Assembly: GCF_900104805.1 (NCBI RefSeq)
Contig: NZ_LT629751.1
Span: 4,576,001-4,640,000 of the forward strand
DNA from: Pseudomonas oryzae
GTDB taxonomy: Bacteria > Pseudomonadota > Gammaproteobacteria > Pseudomonadales > Pseudomonadaceae
Direction of reading: 5' to 3'
DNA: 64,000 nt
Part shown: one piece after another, positions 8,646 through 17,360 of the stretch
Layout: every line of letters starts with the position of its first letter
How positions within the stretch are numbered: the stretch's first letter is position 1
Position numbers and translations under genes: made by a program
Notes under the pieces: model-generated
What the model saw: the letters and a program-made list of their open reading frames with translations, nothing else
Databases searched by the model: none
What the model was told of the DNA's origin: nothing

Positions 8646-9611
8646 CTAGATCCCCCTTACCAGCGCCGGGATGGTGCGCAGATAGATCAGCTCACCGACC
8701 AGCTCTACCAGGGTCTGGGTTATCACCGCGGCCGCCGCCAGCCCCCTGATCGGTTCGGGCAGGGCTAGCGCCAGTGGCAGTACCACCAGCGAGTTGCGAG
8801 TGGAGGCGCTGAAGGCCACCGCCCGCGCTGCCGGTGCCGCCAGACGGAACAGCCTGGCGCTGAACGCCCCGAGCGCAGGGGCGAACAACATGAACGCGGC
8901 GTAGACCGGTAGCAGAGGGGCCAGCACTTCCAGTTGCTGGGCCACCGCAGCAATCTGCGAACCGATCACGGTCACCAGTACCACGGCCATCGCCGGCACG
9001 GGCAGCCAGGCCCAACCGGCGCTCCAGATGCGCACCGCCGCGGAGCGTCTCGCACTCAGCTCGGTGGCGACGGCCAGTATCAAGGGCGAGACGATCAGCA
9101 ACAGGAAGGCCTCGGCGAAGGGCCGGATGGATATCACCGTGTCCACCTGCGTACCGAGCATGAGCTGCAGATAGACCGGCAGCATTAGCAGCTGGAGTAG
9201 CAGCAGGAGGGGCGTGGTGGCCAGTACCAGTCGCGAGTCGCCTTTGCCCAGGTGGGTGAATACCACCACGTAGTCGATGCAGGGCGTCAGCAGAACCAGC
9301 AAGGCTCCGGCCAGCAGGGCTGTGTTGGCCGACAGCGGCAGGGTCAGAAGCCAGACCAGAAGCGGCACCAGCACGAAGTTGGCCAGCAGCAAGGCACCGA
9401 CGAAGCGTCGGTTGGCGAAGGCTTGCTGAAGCTCAAGGAATGGAATCTGTAGGAACATGGCATACATCAGCACGGCAATTGCTGGTGTGATGGCCATTGC
9501 CGCCAGATCAGCCATGCCTTCAGAGGCCAGACCTGCGACAGCCGCGATGGCTACGGCGACAAAATACAAGCCTATCTGGTTATGCTCCAGCCAGTCTCGC
9601 AACATCCTCAA
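8646..9611 (-). CDS. BASS/Acr3-like transporter (arsenic resistance protein family)
   Basis: A 321-residue, highly hydrophobic protein with about ten transmembrane helices, of the bile acid:sodium symporter/Acr3 superfamily. It has a PCIDYVVVFTHLGKGD segment near residue 110 and a second signature STRNSLVVLPLALALP near residue 270. Family members of this short type are annotated as arsenic resistance or sodium symporters. No arsR or arsC lies next to it, so arsenite export is only a possibility. It is convergent with dsbA and divergent from the transposon at 9,820. Confidence 0.7.
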   Translation of the reverse strand: MRMLRDWLEHNQIGLYFVAVAIAAVAGLASEGMADLAAMAITPAIAVLMYAMFLQIPFLELQQAFANRRFVGALLLANFVLVPLLVWLLTLPLSANTALLAGALLVLLTPCIDYVVVFTHLGKGDSRLVLATTPLLLLLQLLMLPVYLQLMLGTQVDTVISIRPFAEAFLLLIVSPLILAVATELSARRSAAVRIWSAGWAWLPVPAMAVVLVTVIGSQIAAVAQQLEVLAPLLPVYAAFMLFAPALGAFSARLFRLAAPAARAVAFSASTRNSLVVLPLALALPEPIRGLAAAAVITQTLVELVGELIYLRTIPALVRGI

Positions 9612-9819
9612 TCCCCCTTTGTTTGTGGTGCAGACATTCTCGCACCTTGAAAGGCGTTATTTCTGGGCTGAGGTGTTTTCAAGCGCCAAGAGACAATTCA
9701 GATAAAACAGAAGATGAGCGTGACAGAGTTTCTGATCGATAACGGCCGCCACTCATCTGTTCGGATGAGTACACCCTATCAAGACAGTCAGGAAGCCTGC
9801 TCTCGCGCGGCTGGATAGG

Positions 9820-9844
9820 TGTCATTTTCAGAAGACGATTGCAC
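9820..9844 (+). repeat. Tn402-type terminal repeat IRt
   Basis: 25-bp repeat beginning TGTCATTTTCAGAAGACG and ending TTGCAC. A related internal copy, TATCAGAAGTCGTCCGCACC, lies at 9,895-9,913, as expected for additional TniA binding sites near this end. Confidence 0.88.
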
Positions 9845-9962
9845 CAACTGACTGGGTTTGACGGCTGTTGTGCAGGCGGCTCCTGACAGCCCAGTATCAG
9901 AAGTCGTCCGCACCAAGCTCGTTTATGCTCAATACTCGTGTGCACCGTAATGAGGTCTGAGC

Positions 9963-10104
9963 ATGGAATCAGACACACCACGAATTACCGAGCGAGGAGT
10001 GGCGACCCTGCCCGGCGAGGCATGGGAACTGGCCCGCCTCCCTGGAGCAGTTGCGGGCTACGTTTGCCAAGGAGCAGATTCCCCTGGAGTTTCTGTCATA
10101 TTAA
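9963..10104 (+). pseudogene. tniA-tniQ deletion junction remnant
   Basis: The first ~27 codons of tniA (MESDTPRITERGVATLP, then GEAWELAR) read well and match what I know of the TniA N-terminus. Around 10,035 the tniA match stops. A different frame then reads SLEQLRATFAKEQIPLEF and ends at TAA 10,102-10,104, which I interpret as the tail of tniQ because tniR follows, as in the complete elements. A deletion has therefore removed most of tniA, all of tniB and most of tniQ. The tniQ identity is inference from gene order. Confidence 0.7.
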
Positions 10105-10124
10105 GAGCCTAAAGAACCGTTTGC

Positions 10125-10224
10125 ATGTCTTAGACTAGGTGACGGGTTAAGTGACAAATTTTGACGACCAGAGCTCCCTGAGTCACTCTGTCACATAATC
10201 GAACGTATATATGACAGGTGCGAC
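10125..10224 (+). other. Probable res site of tniR
   Basis: About 100 bp directly upstream of the resolvase, containing several GTGAC/GTCAC half sites, for example GTGACAAATTTTGAC and GTCACATAATCGAACG. In Tn5053-like elements the resolution site lies here, between tniQ and tniR. Exact subsites were not delimited. Confidence 0.5.
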
Positions 10225-10839
10225 ATGCTGATTGGCTACATGCGGGTGTCGAAGGCGGACGGCTCCCAGGCCACCGACTTGCAGCGTGACGCGCTGATCG
10301 CGTCCGGCGTCGATCCGGCGCATCTTTATGAGGATCAGGCGTCCGGCAAGCGCGAGGATCGCCCCGGCCTCGCTGCCTGCCTGAAAGCACTGCGCGAAGG
10401 CGACACGCTGGTGGTGTGGAAGCTGGATCGGTTAGGCCGCGACCTGCGCCACCTGATCAACACCGTGCACGATCTGACCGGGCGTGGCGTCGGTCTCAAG
10501 GTGCTGACCGGCCACGGCGCGGCCATCGACACCACGACGGCCGCCGGCAAGCTGGTTTTTGGCATCTTCGCAGCGCTGGCCGAGTTCGAACGCGAACTGA
10601 TTGCTGAGCGCACGATTGCAGGCTTGGCGTCGGCGCGAGCCCGCGGGCGAAAGGGCGGACGGCCGTTTAAGATGACGGCGGCCAAGTTGCGCCTGGCGAT
10701 GGCTGCCATGGGGCAGCCTGAAACCAAGGTCGCCGATCTCTGCCAGGAACTTGGCATCACGCGGCAGACCCTGTACCGGCATATCTCGCCGAAGGGTGAG
10801 CTTCGTTCGGACGGCGAGAAACTGCTTAGCAAGCAATGA
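10225..10839 (+). CDS. tniR: TniR serine resolvase
   Basis: Serine recombinase of 204 residues that would resolve transposition cointegrates at the adjacent res site. The catalytic serine is in GYMRVSKADGS (residue 9 or so); the conserved WKLDRLGRDLRHL and LAEFERELIAERT segments follow. A C-terminal helix-turn-helix contains LGITRQTLYRHI. Full length for TniR. It belongs to the Tn402/Tn5053-family element and looks intact. It converges with the TauE/SafE gene; a small hairpin (GACCTC/GAGGTC, 10,846-10,862) lies between them. Confidence 0.9.
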   Translation: MLIGYMRVSKADGSQATDLQRDALIASGVDPAHLYEDQASGKREDRPGLAACLKALREGDTLVVWKLDRLGRDLRHLINTVHDLTGRGVGLKVLTGHGAAIDTTTAAGKLVFGIFAALAEFERELIAERTIAGLASARARGRKGGRPFKMTAAKLRLAMAAMGQPETKVADLCQELGITRQTLYRHISPKGELRSDGEKLLSKQ

Positions 10840-10871
10840 TTCCTCGACCTCTAATCGAGGTCTGGGGGGCT

Positions 10872-11654
10872 CTAGAGCAAGCCGAGGGCCAGTCCCGCGC
10901 CTATGCCTAGCATGGCTATAGCAACAATGAACTGTACCGTGCGAAGCGTGACCTTCTGCAAGACACGCTTGCCTACGAAAGCGCCGATGAATGCGCAGAT
11001 TGTCCCAACGGCAACAGGCAGTGCCAGTGCCTGAACCTGTGAGAATTGACCGGCAAGCATGGCGGTGCCGTACACCGCGAGGCGCACAGCATCGAGGATC
11101 ACCGCCGAGACAACCCCCGTCGCCACGAACGCATCCTTGGACAAACCCGCTTTCAACAGAAACGCCGAGCGCAATGCACCCTGATTGCCCGAGAGCCCCC
11201 CGAAGAAGCCCGAGAGCGCTCCGCCGACTGGAAGCCAGCGCGGAGGAAAGGCCAGTGCTTGAAAACGCGGGGATAGTTCCAGCAGCGCGAACAGCACGAT
11301 CAAACTGCCGATGACCGCCTTTACCGCAGTGATTTCGAAACTTGAGCTTGCGAGGGTGTAGCGCCAGAGAGTCGGCAACTGATCGAAGAACGCCAGGGAG
11401 CCTGCACCCAGGACTGCCGTGATGGCGGCGGGCACGCTGAACTTCGCCACGACTGGCCAATCGGCCTGCCGGGCCATCAGCCCGAACTTGAAGAGGTTGT
11501 TGGCGAAATGCACCACGGCCGTCGCTGCGATGGCGAGCGGCAAGGGGAAGAACAGGGCGAACACCGGCATCAGGATCGTTCCCAGACCGAAGCCTGAGAA
11601 CAAGGTCAGCCCGGATGTCACCAGTGCCGCAAGGCCGATCAGAGCAAGCTCCAT
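10872..11654 (-). CDS. TauE/SafE-family anion exporter
   Basis: A 260-residue membrane protein with about eight transmembrane helices and the family's repeated glycine patterns (GFGLGTILMPVFALFFPL near residue 20; GALSGFFGGLSGNQGALRS near residue 145). Members export sulfite or organosulfonates, and related genes occur beside chromate resistance genes. Here it is transposon cargo divergent from chrA, with 81 bp between their starts. Sulfur-oxyanion export would make sense because chromate mimics sulfate, but this is inference. Confidence 0.75.
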   Translation of the reverse strand: MELALIGLAALVTSGLTLFSGFGLGTILMPVFALFFPLPLAIAATAVVHFANNLFKFGLMARQADWPVVAKFSVPAAITAVLGAGSLAFFDQLPTLWRYTLASSSFEITAVKAVIGSLIVLFALLELSPRFQALAFPPRWLPVGGALSGFFGGLSGNQGALRSAFLLKAGLSKDAFVATGVVSAVILDAVRLAVYGTAMLAGQFSQVQALALPVAVGTICAFIGAFVGKRVLQKVTLRTVQFIVAIAMLGIGAGLALGLL

Positions 11655-11735
11655 GATGTGCCCCTTTGACTATCGTATTTCGTTAACGAATCCCGATTAT
11701 TATGGATCGACACTGTTGCAGATCAAGGTGCGAGC

Positions 11736-12941
11736 ATGACCGATACCAGCCAGGCTGACCGCAGCCCCTGGGCTGTTTTTCTGATCTTTCTCCGGCTGGG
11801 GCTGACATCCTTCGGCGGCCCGATTGCCCACTTGGGCTACTTCCGCGCTGAATTCGTGACGCGGCGCCAGTGGTTGACCGAGCGTAGCTATGCGGATCTG
11901 GTCGCCCTCTGCCAATTCCTGCCGGGGCCGGCCAGCAGTCAGGTCGGCATCGCGCTCGGGCTGTCCCGGTCCGGTTATGCCGGAGCGTTGGCCGCGTGGG
12001 CGGGTTTCACGCTGCCGTCGGCGATTGCGCTGATCCTGTTTGCGCTGGGCATCGCCAGCTACGGCGACGCGTTGCCGGCTGGCGTGCTGCACGGCTTGAA
12101 GGTGGTGGCCGTGGCGGTGGTCGCGCAAGCGGTTTGGGGGATGGCTCGCAATCTCTGCCCAGACGCAGCGCGCATCACCATCATGGCGGCGGCGACCTGC
12201 TTCGTGCTGCTGGTGCCCTCCGCCTGGGGGCAGGTGGGGGTCATCGCCATTGCCGCGGTCATTGGCCTGTTGCTGTTCAAACCCCAGCAGGGGGCAGCGC
12301 ATGACCCGTTGCCGATTGCCATCCGGCGTCGCGTCGGCCTGTTCTGGCTGACGCTGTTCTTTGCCCTCCTGATGGGTTTGCCCTTGTTGACGACCTTGTT
12401 CCCGGATCAGGCGCTGTCGATGGTGGACGCCTTCTACCGTGCCGGGTCACTGGTCTTTGGTGGCGGGCATGTCGTGCTGCCGCTGCTGCAAGCCGAGGTC
12501 GTGCCGACTGGCTGGGTCGGCAATGACGCATTCCTGGCCGGTTACGGTGCCGCGCAGGCCGTTCCCGGCCCGCTGTTCACCTTTGCGGCGTTTCTCGGCG
12601 CCTCGATGAACCAGGCGCCCACTGGCTGGCTTGGCGGCCTGATCTGCCTGCTGGCGATCTTCGCGCCATCCTTCCTGCTGGTCGTGGGCGCCTTGCCGTT
12701 CTGGGAACATCTGCGCCGTAACATCCGCACGCAAGCGGCGTTGTCTGGCATCAATGCGGCCGTGGTTGGCCTGCTGCTGGCGGCCCTCTATCAACCGGTG
12801 TGGACGAGCGCGATTCACGCGCCGCAAGACTTCGGCCTGGCCCTTGTGGCGCTGGTAGCCCTGATGTTCTGGAAGCTGCCGCCATGGCTGGTCGTGGTTG
12901 GCAGTGGTGTCGCGGGCGGGTTGTTGAGCTCGGTACTGTGA
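11736..12941 (+). CDS. chrA: ChrA chromate efflux transporter
   Basis: Long-chain CHR-family transporter of 401 residues, made of two homologous halves. The first carries FLRLGLTSFGGPIAHLGYFR near residue 15 and CQFLPGPASSQ near residue 67. The second carries FYRAGSLVFGGGHVVLPLLQ near residue 233 and GAAQAVPGPLFTFA near residue 271. It pumps chromate out of the cytoplasm using the proton gradient. It is followed after 10 bp by the PadR regulator and lies within the Tn402-like element. Confidence 0.92.
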   Translation: MTDTSQADRSPWAVFLIFLRLGLTSFGGPIAHLGYFRAEFVTRRQWLTERSYADLVALCQFLPGPASSQVGIALGLSRSGYAGALAAWAGFTLPSAIALILFALGIASYGDALPAGVLHGLKVVAVAVVAQAVWGMARNLCPDAARITIMAAATCFVLLVPSAWGQVGVIAIAAVIGLLLFKPQQGAAHDPLPIAIRRRVGLFWLTLFFALLMGLPLLTTLFPDQALSMVDAFYRAGSLVFGGGHVVLPLLQAEVVPTGWVGNDAFLAGYGAAQAVPGPLFTFAAFLGASMNQAPTGWLGGLICLLAIFAPSFLLVVGALPFWEHLRRNIRTQAALSGINAAVVGLLLAALYQPVWTSAIHAPQDFGLALVALVALMFWKLPPWLVVVGSGVAGGLLSSVL

Positions 12942-12951
12942 GGTTCTGAGA

Positions 12952-13257
12952 ATGACCGACAAAGACCTGTACGGCGGGCTGATCCGTTTGCACATCCTGC
13001 ACCACGCGGCCGAAGAGCCCATCTTCGGTCTCGGCATCATTGAGGAGCTGCGGCACCACGGCTACGAGATCAGTGCGGGCACCCTGTATCCGATGCTGCA
13101 CGGTCTGGAAAAGAAAGGCTATCTCACCTCACGCCATGAGCGCACGGGGCACCGTGATCGGCGGGTGTATGAGATCACCGCACAAGGCCGCGTTGCGCTG
13201 ACTGATGCCAAAGCCAAGGTCAAGGAACTGTTCGGCGAACTGATTGAAGGCAAATGA
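12952..13257 (+). CDS. PadR-family transcriptional regulator
   Basis: A 101-residue winged-helix regulator of the compact PadR type, with GLGIIEELRHHGYEISAGTL (residues 23-42) as recognition region and a C-terminal dimerisation helix ending at residue 101. It lies 10 bp after chrA, so it is probably co-transcribed and controls chrA or the divergent TauE/SafE promoter. It plays the role that ChrB or ChrF has elsewhere; effector unknown. Confidence 0.85.
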   Translation: MTDKDLYGGLIRLHILHHAAEEPIFGLGIIEELRHHGYEISAGTLYPMLHGLEKKGYLTSRHERTGHRDRRVYEITAQGRVALTDAKAKVKELFGELIEGK

Positions 13258-13297
13258 TGCTGCCATGATCTGTAGTGCAGCTGAGTTCTGATGTTTC

Positions 13298-13322
13298 GTG
13301 CATTCGCCTTCCGAAAACGACA
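13298..13322 (-). repeat. Tn402-type terminal repeat IRi
   Basis: Read on the minus strand it begins TGTCGTTTTCGGAAGGCG and ends ATGCAC, matching the left repeat at 21 of 25 positions. It marks the cargo end of the transposon. The serine-recombinase remnant starts at the very next base. Confidence 0.85.
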
Positions 13323-13553
13323 ATGGGGGCCTTTGCCGAATTCGAGCGCGAGCTGATCCGCGAGCGGCAGCGTGAGGGGATTGCCCTGGCCAGGCAGCGC
13401 GGCGCCTACCGGGGCCGCAAGAGAGCCCTGAGCAGCGCCCAGGCCGCCGAGCTACGCCGTCGCGCGGAGGCCCGCGAGCCAAAGGCTGCCCTGGCTCGCG
13501 AGTTCGGTATCAGCCGGGCCACCCTCTACGAATACCTGCGTGTCGACGATTAA
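13323..13553 (+). pseudogene. Serine recombinase C-terminal remnant (copy 1)
   Basis: Reads MGAFAEFERELIRERQREG and continues through a GAYRGRK segment to a C-terminal helix-turn-helix (EFGISRATLYEYL), stopping at 13,553. This is the E-helix and DNA-binding domain of a Tn3-type resolvase/invertase; the catalytic N-terminal domain with its serine is missing. The break coincides with the transposon end, so the Tn402-like element inserted in, or deleted into, this gene. A second, more decayed copy precedes the other mvaT at 52,181. Confidence 0.8.
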
Positions 13554-13598
13554 TTGGCAATCCAGATTTGATTTCGTTACAAAACCAAAGGAGATGAA

Positions 13599-13964
13599 AT
13601 GTCCAAACTTGCCGAATTTCGCCGCGCCGAGCGTGAGCTGCAGAAACAGATGGCTCTCTTGGAGCAGATGCAGGCCGACACCAGCCTCCAGCGCGAAATG
13701 GAGTTCGAGGAGAAGTTGAAGGCGCTGATGGCGGATTACGGCATGGATCTGGCGAAGGTGGTCGCCATCCTCAATCCGCAGCCGGTCGAGCTTGAGCCGG
13801 TTGCCCCGGCTGCCGTGAAGCAGCGCCGTCCCCGTCAGGTGAAGGTCTACGTGCAGCCGGTCACTGGCAAGCGCATCGAAACCAAGAGCGGGAACCATGC
13901 CCAGCTCAAGGCCTGGAAGGCGGAGTTCGGGGTTGAGGTAGTGGAGAAGTGGCGTCAGCCCTGA
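13599..13964 (+). CDS. mvaT: MvaT-family H-NS-like silencer (copy 1)
   Basis: A 121-residue xenogeneic silencer. The N-terminal half is the coiled-coil oligomerisation region (SKLAEFRRAERELQKQMALL). The C-terminal half is the AT-hook-like DNA-binding domain with RRPRQVKVYV and the KSGNH loop that contacts the minor groove. A strong AAAGGAG precedes the start. It is an accessory paralogue of chromosomal MvaT, and probably tempers expression of AT-rich island genes. It differs from the copy at 52,437 at 18 of 121 positions. Confidence 0.88.
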   Translation: MSKLAEFRRAERELQKQMALLEQMQADTSLQREMEFEEKLKALMADYGMDLAKVVAILNPQPVELEPVAPAAVKQRRPRQVKVYVQPVTGKRIETKSGNHAQLKAWKAEFGVEVVEKWRQP

Positions 13965-15034
13965 TGGTGGGGCTTGGTGGGGTAAAAGGATGAGTTTGCC
14001 CCGCCAAGGCTTCTTGCTGCGTACAGCGCGGCCAACTGGTGCGCGGTCCAGGCGATGGAATTGGACTTGCCAGAGCCGGCGCAGTGCTGGATCAGGTAAC
14101 GCTGACCGGAGCCTTCGCTGCGGGTGCTGTCGATCAGCGTGTTGACCACTTCCCACTGGTGAAAGCGCGGGAAGATCAGGGTTTCCCTGGTGGTCAGCTG
14201 GCCGTCGAAGCCCTCGCTGGTCTTGCGTTGCAGATGCAGGGAGCGGTTCAGCACCTTGAGCCAGGCATCCGGCTGGAACACCCGCTGCCACAGGTAGCCG
14301 GTGGCGTACTGGCTGTCGTCGGCCGGCAGCGGGTAGCCGGCGCCGCCTTCCTTGCTGCCCATGTTGAAGGGCAGGAAGAAGGTGTCCTTGCCGGCCAGCT
14401 GGGTGGTCATCGCCACCTCTTCCTGGCTGACGGCGAAATGCACCAGCGCGCCGCGCTTGACGGTCAGCCGCGGCTCGGGCTTGCGGGTCAGCGGGTCTTT
14501 CAGCGGGTGGTCGTGGCGGTACTGCTGCTTGGCCTTCTCCACCGACTGCTTGAGCTCGCTCTTCAGCTCCAGGGTCGCCACCGGCAGGCCGTTTACGAAC
14601 AGCACCAGATCCCAGGCGCGGGTTGTACTTACCCTCCTGGAAGTGCGGCGAATAGGACACCTCTGCCACCACGCGCAGGCGATTGCACTGGTAGCGTCGC
14701 AGGGAGTCCGGGGTCATGCCATGGTCGGGCTGGAAGCTGCACAGCTCGACCTTCACCCCCGGCAGCTTGAAGCCGTGGCGCAGCACCTCCAGGGTGCCGT
14801 CCTGCTCCAAAGCGCGTACCACCTTCTGTACCAGCACGCCTTCCGGGTCGTTGGGGGTGGCCTTGGCGAACCTGTCCCAGCGCTCCGGCCAGACCTGCTT
14901 GAAGTAGGCCAGCAGTTCTTCAGTGTACAGCGCGCTGCGCCGGTCGTAACCGCTGGCCGGGCCGTTGAGCCAGCCTTGGGTGGTCATGCCTTGATGATGT
15001 CCTGCTGAAATTGAGCTTCCTTGCTGTTGGCCAT
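13955..15034 (-). pseudogene. hsdR: Decayed type I restriction subunit hsdR
   Basis: Begins MANSKEAQFQQDIIKA at 15,034. A one-base loss near 14,988 shifts to the frame reading MTTQGWLNGPASGYDR and continuing to FQEGKYNPR. A second shift near 14,625 (CGCGCG reduced to CGCG) leads to the frame with LFVNGLPVATLELKS, a nuclease-domain motif, and QHCAGSGKSNSIAWTAHQ, the Walker A motif. Homology stops about 14,020, before the helicase core. Two frameshifts plus 3' loss make it non-functional. No hsdM or hsdS is nearby. Confidence 0.85.
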
Positions 15035-15092
15035 TACGCGGTCTCTTGTTCGCGGATGGGGGAAGGCGTACTGGCTGCCGTCGATCAGCGAC

Positions 15093-16478
15093 TCAAGAGC
15101 TTTGATTTTGTAACGGAAACTCCATGTGAAAAGCCGTAATCCCATTTTCTGAAGTACACCAAATTTTGCCTTTATGTGCTTCAATGATGGATCTTGTTAT
15201 GGCCAATCCAAGTCCTACATTGCTCGGGTTTCCTTCGCGTCGGGCCGGGTCGGCGCGATAGAAGCGGTCGAAAAGTTTGTCTAGGTGATCTGGGCTTATG
15301 GTTTCTCCTGGATTTTCTACGGTCAGCGAGACGGCTTCACCGCTCGTGTGCATTTTAACTGAAATCCTCTCGCCTGCCGGCGTGTAGCGCAGAGCGTTAG
15401 ATAGCAGATTAGAGATCGCGCGATCTAGCATAAGTCGGTCGCCAGAGATGGCTCCTGATCCCGACACGGTGATGGTGATGCCAGCTTCATCTGCAAGTGG
15501 GTGGTAGTATTCGACAAGCTTTGTTACGAGCTCTTTGAGTTCAATGCGAGTGTTTTCTGGTGTGATCAAGCCATTGTCGGATTTAGCCAAAAACAGCATG
15601 TCATCAATCATGCGCGACATGCGCTTGAGATCTTCGAGATTTGAGCAGAGATTCTCTTGGTAGTCTTCAATGGTGCGCTTTTGGGTGAGCACAACTTCAG
15701 TATGGGTCATCAGGTTGCTAACTGGCGTTCGCAGTTCATGTGCAATGTCGGCTGAAAAGTTAGAGAGCCTGACAAAGGCATCATCGAGCCTGGCTAGCAT
15801 CTCATTGAATGATGCGACCAGCTGTTGAAGCTCAGGGGGGGCCGACTCTAGGGGGATTCTATCCTTCAGAGACCTCGCAGACATGGAAGCAACTACCTGA
15901 GTGATCTGTTGCAAGGGGGCGAGCCCACGCCTGGCTACCACCCATCCGAGGGCAGCGCTGGCAATGGCGCTTATGAGTAGTCCAATCCAGAACCATCGTT
16001 GCAGCGTCTCAAAAAAATGCGCATGAGTAGTTACATCAAGGATTAATAGCGCTGTCAGAGGGTCAGCTAGACCGGGTATCGAAATTATCTCAGTCATGCC
16101 GCGATACATGCGTTCGCCGTCCTGCCATTCCCACATGTCTCGTACAGCCGATGTTCGGTATCTTTCTGGAATATTGGCTGCTTTAGGGTCAGAAAACAGT
16201 ACTGAGCCATCTCCGGCCAGGATAGAGGCTGCCATATCCTGGTGCGCCCCAAGCAAGGTTTGTAACTGCGGAAGCTCTTCCGATAGGCTTTCTCTATTAG
16301 ATTTGCTTTTGAGGATGCGCTTGGTGGATTCGATTTTTTCGAGCAGGATCTGCTGGTCTAGTATCACGAAGTGATGCTGGCTTAGTATATTGACGCTCAA
16401 TCCGGCGACCGTAAGAACGGCGATTGCCGCAGACATGAACATCAGGCTCATGCGAACGGTCAGGGAGAGTCGCTTCAT
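15093..16478 (-). CDS. copS: CopS-type heavy-metal sensor histidine kinase
   Basis: A 461-residue membrane kinase. It has transmembrane helices near residues 10-30 and 165-185 enclosing a periplasmic sensor domain, then a HAMP segment, an H-box [16 protein letters not shown] near residue 245, an N-box [13 protein letters not shown] near residue 355, and G-boxes ([11 protein letters not shown] near 425). Family members (CopS, CusS) sense periplasmic Cu(I). It overlaps copR by 4 bp. The 3' end abuts the hsdR remnant, so the last few residues may have been altered, but the catalytic core is complete. Confidence 0.88.
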   Translation of the reverse strand: MKRLSLTVRMSLMFMSAAIAVLTVAGLSVNILSQHHFVILDQQILLEKIESTKRILKSKSNRESLSEELPQLQTLLGAHQDMAASILAGDGSVLFSDPKAANIPERYRTSAVRDMWEWQDGERMYRGMTEIISIPGLADPLTALLILDVTTHAHFFETLQRWFWIGLLISAIASAALGWVVARRGLAPLQQITQVVASMSARSLKDRIPLESAPPELQQLVASFNEMLARLDDAFVRLSNFSADIAHELRTPVSNLMTHTEVVLTQKRTIEDYQENLCSNLEDLKRMSRMIDDMLFLAKSDNGLITPENTRIELKELVTKLVEYYHPLADEAGITITVSGSGAISGDRLMLDRAISNLLSNALRYTPAGERISVKMHTSGEAVSLTVENPGETISPDHLDKLFDRFYRADPARREGNPSNVGLGLAITRSIIEAHKGKIWCTSENGITAFHMEFPLQNQSS

Positions 16479-17158
16479 TCCGGCTCCGGCGCGTCAAGCA
16501 TATAACCCATGCCGCGAGCAGTATGGATCAGCTTGACCTCGAAGTCGTCATCTATCTTCGCGCGCAGTCGTCGAATGGCGACCTCAATGACGTTTGTATC
16601 ACTGTCGAAGTTCATGTCCCAGATTTGAGAGGCAATCAGAGACTTCGGTAGCACTTCTCCGCGTCGTCGCAGCAAGAGCTCCAGCAAAGAGAACTCCTTA
16701 GCCGTAAGGTCTATTCGCTTTTCGCCGCGTCTGGCTCGGCGTTTCAGCAGGTCGACTTCAAGATCGGCAATTCTCATGGTGGATTGGGTGGCCGAGCTGT
16801 GACCCCTCCGTAGCAAGGTTCTGACTCTGGCCAGTAGCTCGGAAAAGGCGAATGGTTTGACCAGGTAATCGTCTGCACCCAGCTCCAATCCTTTGACCCG
16901 CTCATCAACCCCATCGCGTGCGGTCAGGAATAGCACGGGAACATCCTTGCCGGCTGCTCGTACCATGCGCAGAACCTCCCAGCCATCCAGCCCGGGCATC
17001 ATCACGTCTAGGATCAAGAGGTCATAGGCTTCGCTCAACGCATGCTGAAGCGCATCGGTACCTGTCGTGACCCGGTCAACATTGAACCCGGCTTCGGAGA
17101 GGCCTTGCTGCAGGTATGTCCCGGTTTTGGGTTCATCTTCAGCTACCAGTAGTCTCAT
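16475..17158 (-). CDS. copR: CopR-type OmpR-family response regulator
   Basis: A 227-residue two-component regulator. The receiver domain has the acidic pocket and phospho-acceptor in [16 protein letters not shown] (near residue 51) and the K in [10 protein letters not shown]. The C-terminal winged helix is of OmpR type ([16 protein letters not shown]-like stretch near residue 190). With CopS it should activate copper genes through the boxes listed at 17,221, 17,798, 19,315, 19,663 and 33,313. The first box lies in its own divergent promoter region. Confidence 0.9.
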   Translation of the reverse strand: MRLLVAEDEPKTGTYLQQGLSEAGFNVDRVTTGTDALQHALSEAYDLLILDVMMPGLDGWEVLRMVRAAGKDVPVLFLTARDGVDERVKGLELGADDYLVKPFAFSELLARVRTLLRRGHSSATQSTMRIADLEVDLLKRRARRGEKRIDLTAKEFSLLELLLRRRGEVLPKSLIASQIWDMNFDSDTNVIEVAIRRLRAKIDDDFEVKLIHTARGMGYMLDAPEPE

Positions 17159-17220
17159 GTCGGCGGTTTCCTTGGATCAGGCCTACTCAGTTTGCAGGGA
17201 AATAGCTCGCCAGCCTTAAC

Positions 17221-17236
17221 ATTACGAAAATGTAAT
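17221..17236. promoter_or_regulatory. CopR-box-like palindrome between copR and 17,361 gene
   Basis: ATTACGAAAATGTAAT, an inverted repeat ATTAC-N6-GTAAT, 63 bp upstream of the copR start and 125 bp before the divergent gene. It matches the general CopR/CusR box shape known from Pseudomonas and Escherichia. Probably serves both directions. Confidence 0.65.
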
Positions 17237-17360
17237 TCTGGCTTAAGTATTTCGTAAGGTGGCTTTGTCTAAGGTGAAGGTGTAGGCGTCATGCTCTCGC
17301 ACTCCTGCATGAAAATAATCAGGGGTGCCAATTATGGCTTCTTTTAAAGGAAATTATGCC

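Larger units (their letters stand above)
9820..13322. mobile_element. Tn402/Tn5053-family transposon, internally deleted, with chromate cargo
   Basis: Bounded by 25-bp inverted repeats at 9,820-9,844 and 13,298-13,322 (21 of 25 positions match). Gene order is the family's: terminal repeat, tniA start, (tniB and most of tniQ missing), res, tniR, cargo, second repeat. Cargo is a TauE/SafE exporter, chrA and a PadR regulator. The flanking pentamers are ATAGG (left) and ATGGG (right), one mismatch, so a target duplication is suggestive but not proven. Without TniABQ it cannot transpose alone but could be mobilised in trans. Confidence 0.85.

Noticed and set aside
9714-9819. Short frame before the transposon (ending RMSTPYQDSQEACSRAAG) that resembles a serine recombinase N-terminus
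   Set aside because: The likeness is limited to about a dozen residues, the frame lacks the preceding core of a resolvase, and it stops within the presumed target repeat. Too weak to call the missing half of the remnant at 13,323.
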